DNA of 64,000 nucleotides from JACDAN01 sp963802375 (GTDB taxonomy: Bacteria > Actinomycetota > Thermoleophilia > Gaiellales > Gaiellaceae). The position numbers were made by a program, and so were the translations under genes. The notes beneath the pieces are model-generated. The model did no database searches. It worked only from the letters and a program-made list of their open reading frames with translations, and had not been told where the DNA came from. Below, one piece after another: positions 60,200-64,000 of the stretch; position 1 is the stretch's first letter, and each line of letters opens with the position of its first letter. The stretch spans positions 124,001 to 188,000 of the forward strand of contig CAWDIJ010000009.1 in NCBI GenBank assembly GCA_963802375.1, given 5' to 3'.

Positions 60200-61296
60200 C
60201 CTACGGCGCCTACGGCGGCCGCTTCGTGCCCGAGACGCTGATCCCGGCGCTGGACGAGCTCGAGCAGGCATGGAACGAGGCGAAGGACGATCCCGCCTTC
60301 GCCCTGGAGCTGGCCGACCTCGGCAGCTCCTTCGCCGGCCGGCCGACGCCGCTGACCCGCGTCGAGCGCTTCGCGCCGGACAAACGGCTCTATCTCAAGC
60401 GCGAGGATCTCCTCCACACCGGCGCCCACAAGCTGAACAACGCGCTCGGCCAGGCGGTGCTCGCACGCCGGCTCGGAAAGCAGCGGATCGTGGCCGAGAC
60501 AGGCGCGGGCCAGCATGGCGTCGCAACGGCCACGGTCTGCGCGAAGTTCGGCCTCGACTGCGTCGTCTACATGGGCGCCGAGGACATGTCCCGACAAGCG
60601 CCCAACGTCGACCGGATGCACCTGCTCGGAGCCGAGGTCGTGCCCGTCGAGTACGGGACGAAGACCCTCCGTGAGGCGACGAGCGAGGCGATTCGCGACT
60701 GGATCACCAACGTCGAGACGACGCACTACCTCCTCGGCTCCTGCGTCGGCCCGCACCCGTATCCCGAGCTCGTCCGCGAGCTCCAGGCGGTGATCGGACG
60801 GGAAGCAAGGGCCCAGATCCTCGAGCTCGAAGGCCGGCTGCCGGACGCGGCGATCGCGTGCGTCGGCGGCGGCTCCAACGCGATCGGCCTCTTCGCCGGC
60901 TTCCTCGACGACGATGTCGAGCTCGTCGGCGTCGAGGCGGCGAACGCCGCCAGCCTGGGCTCCGGCAGAGCCGGCGTCCTGCACGGCGCGCGCTCCTCGC
61001 TGCTGGCCGACGAGGACGGCCAGGTGCTCGACGCCGAGTCGATCTCCGCGGGTCTCGACTATCCCGGGGTCGGACCGGAGCACGCCTTCCTCCGCGACTC
61101 CGGCCGGGCTCGGTACCTGCAAGCGACGGACCAGGAGGCGCTCGCAGCCTTCCGCCGGCTCGCAGAGACCGAAGGCATCCTCCCCGCCCTCGAGCCGGCC
61201 CACGCCCTCGCCCGAGTCGGCAGCCTCGAGGCTGAGCTGGTCGTCCTCTGCCTCTCGGGCCGGGGCGACAAAGACCTCGCCCAGGTGACGGGATGA
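60193..61296 (+). CDS. trpB: Tryptophan synthase beta subunit
   Basis: The 367-residue PLP enzyme joins indole and serine. LTYGAYGGRFVPETLIPALD opens it, the Schiff-base lysine is in HTGAHKLNNALGQA near residue 82, and the phosphate loop is CVGGGSNAIGLFAGF near 225. GAGQHGVATATVCA contains the catalytic region around Glu/His. The ATG overlaps the end of trpCF (ATGCTGA) and the end overlaps trpA (ATGA). Confidence 0.96.
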   Translation: MLTYGAYGGRFVPETLIPALDELEQAWNEAKDDPAFALELADLGSSFAGRPTPLTRVERFAPDKRLYLKREDLLHTGAHKLNNALGQAVLARRLGKQRIVAETGAGQHGVATATVCAKFGLDCVVYMGAEDMSRQAPNVDRMHLLGAEVVPVEYGTKTLREATSEAIRDWITNVETTHYLLGSCVGPHPYPELVRELQAVIGREARAQILELEGRLPDAAIACVGGGSNAIGLFAGFLDDDVELVGVEAANAASLGSGRAGVLHGARSSLLADEDGQVLDAESISAGLDYPGVGPEHAFLRDSGRARYLQATDQEALAAFRRLAETEGILPALEPAHALARVGSLEAELVVLCLSGRGDKDLAQVTG

Positions 61297-62006
61297 AGAC
61301 GCTCGTCGTCTACCTGATGGCCGGGCGGGACACGCCGGAGCTCGCCGAGGCCGCGGTCGCCGGCGGCGCCGACATCGTCGAGCTCGGCTTCCCCTTCTCA
61401 GACCCGCTCGCCGACGGGCCGGTGATCCGCCGTGCCGCCGAGCGCTCGCTTGCCGAGGGGATGCGCACCCGCCAGTGCCTCGAGTGCCTGGCCAGGACCC
61501 GAGCCCGGGTCGAGGTCCCACTGATCCCGATGACCTACGCCTCGCTGCTCGAGGCCTACGGCTACGGCCGCTTCGCGGCCGACGCGCGGGCCGCCGGCGC
61601 CGACAGCCTGATCGTCGCCGACCTCCCGGCAGGGGACATGCCCGAGCTTCGGCGCATCCAGCTCATCGCCCCCACCTCGACCGACGCACGGATCGACATT
61701 GCGGCGCGGCAGACCGACGGTTGGCTGTACCTGGTCACCGTCACAGGGACGACCGGGGCCCGCGAGCGCCTCTCCCCTTCGCTCGCGGGTCTCGTCGCCC
61801 GCACGCGGCCACTCACCGACCTGCCGCTCTACGCCGGCTTCGGCATCTCGACGCCGGAGCAGGCCGCTGAGGCCTCGGTTCTCGCCGACGGGATCGTCGT
61901 CGGCTCCCGCGCAGTCGAGGTGGCCGAGCGAGGTCCAGATGCCCTGCACGACTACGTTGCCTCGCTCCGGGCCGTGCTCGGGGCATTGGCACAATCGACC
62001 GCATGA
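61293..62006 (+). CDS. trpA: Tryptophan synthase alpha subunit
   Basis: TrpA cleaves indole-3-glycerol phosphate and channels indole to TrpB. The 237-residue barrel has VELGFPFSDPLADGPVIRRA with the catalytic Glu and Asp, MTYASLLEAYGYGRFAADAR and TGTTGARERL plus GFGISTPEQA for phosphate binding. It is slightly shorter than the usual 260-270. It is the last gene of the trp operon. Confidence 0.94.
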   Translation: MKTLVVYLMAGRDTPELAEAAVAGGADIVELGFPFSDPLADGPVIRRAAERSLAEGMRTRQCLECLARTRARVEVPLIPMTYASLLEAYGYGRFAADARAAGADSLIVADLPAGDMPELRRIQLIAPTSTDARIDIAARQTDGWLYLVTVTGTTGARERLSPSLAGLVARTRPLTDLPLYAGFGISTPEQAAEASVLADGIVVGSRAVEVAERGPDALHDYVASLRAVLGALAQSTA

Positions 62007-62058
62007 AACGCTCCTCCCGGAATGAAGCACGGGCCGTCGGGCCGCGCTGTGCGGCGCG

Positions 62059-62148
62059 ACGCGTCGTCCTCAGTCGCGCCCATAGCGCTGCTATGGACGC
62101 TCCCTGCGTCCTAGCCTCGCACTCGCCCATCGCACCCCGACGACGCGT
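62059..62148 (+). other. Structured region between trpA and trpS
   Basis: The 154-base gap contains ACGCGTCGTC (62059-62068) complementary to GACGACGCGT (62139-62148), enclosing CCATAGC-GCT-GCTATGG (62080-62096). The outer pair closes 12 bases before the trpS ATG, so it could hide or present the start site. It has no T-box sequence. It may be a terminator for trp, a trpS leader or another palindromic intergenic unit. Confidence 0.45.
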
Positions 62149-62160
62149 GGTCATCCCAGA

Positions 62161-63147
62161 ATGAGCTTGAGGATCTTCTCCGGCATCCAGCCGACTGGCT
62201 CGAAGCACTTCGGCAACTACAGCGGCGGCTTCCGCCAGTACGCCGCGACGCAGGAGCTCGGCGATGCCTTCTTCTGCATCGTCGACCTGCACTCGATCAC
62301 CGTCGACCACGACCCGGCCGATCTGCGCGAGCGGACGCTCGACCTCGCGGCGATGCTCTTCGCCACCGGCCTCGAACCCGAACGGTCGACCGTCTTCGTC
62401 CAGAGCCACGTGACCGCCCACCCCGAAGCGGCTTGGCTGCTGAGCTCGGTCGCGAGCTTCGGCGAGCTGCGCCGGATGCACCAGTTCAAGGAGAAGTCCG
62501 ACCAGCAGGAGTTCGTCTCGGCCGGGCTCTTCACGTACCCGGTGCTGATGGCCGGCGACATCCTGCTCTACCAGACCGACCTCGTCCCGATCGGCGACGA
62601 CCAGCGCCAGCACCTCGAGCTGTCGCGCAACATCGCCGAGCGCTTCAACTCACGCTACGGCGAGATTTTCAAGCTGCCCGAAGGGCGCTACCCGGAGATC
62701 GGCGCGCGGATCATGGACCTTCAGGAGCCCGACCGGAAGATGTCGACCACGCTCGGCACGCCGCAGGGCACGCTCCAGCTGCTGGACGAGGCGGACACCC
62801 TGCGCAAGAAGGTGAAGAGCGCCGTTACCGACTCGGGAACTGACGTCCGTCGCGGCGAGGACAAGGCCGGGATCACCAACCTGATCGACATCATGTCGGT
62901 GGCCACCGGCAACGCGCCCGAGGAGATCGAGTCCCGCTATGACGGGTCTGGCTACGGCCAGTTCAAGTCGGACGTAGCCGAGGCAGTCGTCGAGGTCGTC
63001 GTGCCGATCCAGGAGCGGTACCGGGCCCTCCGCTCGGACGACGCCGAGCTGCACCGTCTGCTCGCGCTCGGCGCCGAGAAGGCGCGTGAGGAGTCTGCCT
63101 CGACGCTCGCTGCGATGTACGACCACATGGGCTTCGTCCGGCCCTGA
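62161..63147 (+). CDS. trpS: Tryptophanyl-tRNA synthetase
   Basis: The 328-residue class I synthetase has the HIGH-equivalent PTGSKHFGNYSGG near residue 10, tryptophan-pocket segments VDLHSITVDHDP and TYPVLMAGDILLYQTDLVPIGDDQ, and a C-terminal SAVTDSGTDVRR. The KMSKS loop reads DRKMSTTLGTPQG, so the second Lys, which normally contacts ATP phosphates, is Thr. I think this variant exists in other bacterial TrpRS but cannot verify it. It follows the trp operon directly, so charging and synthesis of tryptophan are linked. Confidence 0.94.
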   Translation: MSLRIFSGIQPTGSKHFGNYSGGFRQYAATQELGDAFFCIVDLHSITVDHDPADLRERTLDLAAMLFATGLEPERSTVFVQSHVTAHPEAAWLLSSVASFGELRRMHQFKEKSDQQEFVSAGLFTYPVLMAGDILLYQTDLVPIGDDQRQHLELSRNIAERFNSRYGEIFKLPEGRYPEIGARIMDLQEPDRKMSTTLGTPQGTLQLLDEADTLRKKVKSAVTDSGTDVRRGEDKAGITNLIDIMSVATGNAPEEIESRYDGSGYGQFKSDVAEAVVEVVVPIQERYRALRSDDAELHRLLALGAEKAREESASTLAAMYDHMGFVRP

Positions 63148-63200
63148 CTCGGCCCGAAGAGACTCTTGCGCGGCACCTCGCACACGGCCACGATCGCTCC

Positions 63201-63341
63201 GTGGACCCGCAGATCGAGCACCGCGACGTCACAACTATCATGGGCCTTCTCGGCGACATCCACTACGAGCTACGCAAGATCCGAGAGCTACTGGAGGACG
63301 ACGATGGGGAAGAAGAGGAAGCTCCCGAAGATCACACCTGA
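63201..63341 (+). CDS. Small acidic hypothetical protein
   Basis: A 46-residue frame from GTG 63201, or 33 residues from ATG 63240. The core GLLGDIHYELRKIRELLEDD is an amphipathic helix followed by a Glu-rich tail (DDGEEEEAPEDHT). Similar short helix-plus-acid proteins are common in actinobacteria, with no known function. Its end overlaps the next small gene by 38 bases in another frame. Confidence 0.5.
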   Translation: MDPQIEHRDVTTIMGLLGDIHYELRKIRELLEDDDGEEEEAPEDHT

Positions 63342-63453
63342 GGAAGAGGCGCGCTTCGAAAGGACGCAGCAGATGGTCCGCGAGCGAATCGCCTACCACG
63401 AGCAGAAGGCGCGTGAGGAAGACGAACGCCGAGCGGCCGCTCAGGAACGCTAG
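63304..63453 (+). CDS. Small charged hypothetical protein
   Basis: A 49-residue frame beginning MGKKRKLPKITPEEEARFER, followed by a helical Glu/Arg/Gln-rich tail that would form a single alpha helix or coiled coil. Its stop shares CTAG with the convergent corA, the same arrangement as three clear gene pairs in this window, which supports it being translated. GGAGGACG lies just before the ATG. The function is unknown. Confidence 0.55.
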   Translation: MGKKRKLPKITPEEEARFERTQQMVRERIAYHEQKAREEDERRAAAQER

Positions 63454-64000
63454 AGCCAGCCGGCGCGCCTGAAGCGCCAGTAGAGCATCAGGCAGACCCC
63501 GGCGATCACCGCCAGCACGAGCGGGTAGCCGAACCGCCACTCGAGCTCGGGCATGTGGTCGAAGTTCATCCCGTAGATCCCCGCGATCGCCGTCGGGACC
63601 GCGATGATCGCCGCCCAGGCGGAGATTTTCCGGACGTCCGCGTTCTGGCGGAAGCTCGCCTGCGTCAGGTTCGCGGTCAGGATGCTCGTCAGCAGCTCGC
63701 GGATCTCGATGATCCGTCCCATCTCGCGGAGCAGGTGGTCGTGCACGTCTCGAAAGTACGGCCGCATCTGTTCGGGCACGATGGGATACATGCCGCTGGC
63801 GAGGCCGTCGACCGGGCCCTCGAGCGGCGTGACTGCCTGGTGCACCTCCAGCACCGTCCGCTTGAGGCGGTAGATCTGCGCCGACGCGTCGCCATGGCTC
63901 GGAGAGAAGACTTCCTGCTCGAGGACCTGCACGCGCGCCTCGAGCTCCTGGATCAGCGGCAGGTAGTCGTCGGTGACCTTGTCGAGGATCCCCCACAGCG
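63450..64000 (-). CDS. corA: CorA-type magnesium transporter (N-terminal part outside the window)
   Basis: The visible 183 residues are the C-terminal part of a CorA family channel; the gene continues past 64000. The long stalk helix includes LRRTVLEVHQAV-like KRTVLEVHQAVTPLEG and DVHDHLLREMGRIIEIRELL. The pore begins with KISAWAAIIAVPTAIAGIYG, leading to the selectivity motif GMNFDHMPEL (Gly-Met-Asn), and a second helix YPLVLAVIAGVCLMLYW closes near the C-terminus. CorA forms a pentamer for Mg2+ uptake. Confidence 0.93.
   Translation of the reverse strand, partial: LWGILDKVTDDYLPLIQELEARVQVLEQEVFSPSHGDASAQIYRLKRTVLEVHQAVTPLEGPVDGLASGMYPIVPEQMRPYFRDVHDHLLREMGRIIEIRELLTSILTANLTQASFRQNADVRKISAWAAIIAVPTAIAGIYGMNFDHMPELEWRFGYPLVLAVIAGVCLMLYWRFRRAGWL

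Noticed and set aside
62007..62160. T-box riboswitch before trpS
   Set aside because: No conserved T-box sequence or antiterminator bulge is present, although the gap is structured.
1..64000. Prophage, insertion sequences, CRISPR arrays, secondary-metabolite clusters, tRNA or rRNA genes
   Set aside because: No transposase, integrase, phage, cas, PKS or NRPS genes, no regularly spaced repeats, and no RNA gene structures were recognisable.

Overview
The window is GC-rich, densely packed bacterial chromosome with long operons and many 4-base start/stop overlaps (ATGA, GTGA). Gene content points to Actinomycetota: a Mec-CysO-CysM sulfur-carrier operon, a C4-type L28, a DtxR-type iron regulator and a MoeZ-type rhodanese/E1. 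I infer a deep-branching class such as Thermoleophilia, but no marker here proves it. I see no rRNA, tRNA, CRISPR array, integrase or insertion sequence. Apart from palindromic intergenic elements this is ordinary housekeeping chromosome, and no stretch above about 370 bases lacks a gene.

Layout. 1-11 kb: the end of a secreted trypsin/PKD protein, an acyl-CoA dehydrogenase, a YCF48-like propeller, a FAD/Rieske oxidoreductase, a cyclase-ATPase signalling protein, an amidohydrolase and an M20 peptidase. 11-17 kb: an RpoD-type sigma factor, a TPR membrane protein, the moeZ-cysO-cysM-mec operon and a sarcosine-oxidase-like flavoprotein. 17-28.3 kb, minus strand: priA-def-fmt-rsmB-rpe-ribD-orf-ribE-ribBA-ribH, two strong hairpins, then rpmB, a receiver-only regulator, a membrane protein and a cupredoxin. 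28.3-32.7 kb, plus strand: a ferric-iron ABC transporter (ATPase, lipoprotein, permease) and its DtxR-family regulator, with two matching 18-bp palindromes that are probably its operators. 33-48.3 kb, minus strand: glycerol and dihydroxyacetone catabolism (glpF, dhaK, dhaL, glpK, glpA, glpB, glpC, dhaM-HPr-EI), then pgsA, an epimerase, a lipoprotein and metK. 48.4-55.8 kb: small unknown genes, two PlsC-type acyltransferases, and aroF-tyrA-aroA-cmk-plsC-der. 55.8-64 kb: chorismate mutase, a trp leader peptide with attenuator, trpEGDCFBA, trpS, two tiny genes and corA.

The pathways connect. DAHP synthase, EPSP synthase, chorismate mutase and prephenate dehydrogenase diverge from the attenuated trp operon, so shikimate supply and tyrosine and tryptophan branches lie back to back. 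The glycerol cluster covers both fates of C3 polyols: GlpF-GlpK-GlpABC gives DHAP through glycerol-3-phosphate, and DhaKLM with a fused HPr-EI phosphorylates dihydroxyacetone from PEP. pgsA and two PlsC-type enzymes tie the same metabolites to phospholipids. The DtxR regulator is encoded with the iron importer it probably controls.

Most notable are: two copies of a 165-base near-perfect palindromic element whose arms carry compensatory changes and which abut stop and start codons; a MoeZ-CysO junction fused by an apparent one-base insertion, with a CysO tail ending Gly-Gly-Cys next to a JAMM protease; and four single-base frameshifts in otherwise intact genes (moeZ, rpe, rsmB, trpC), which look more like sequence errors than decay.
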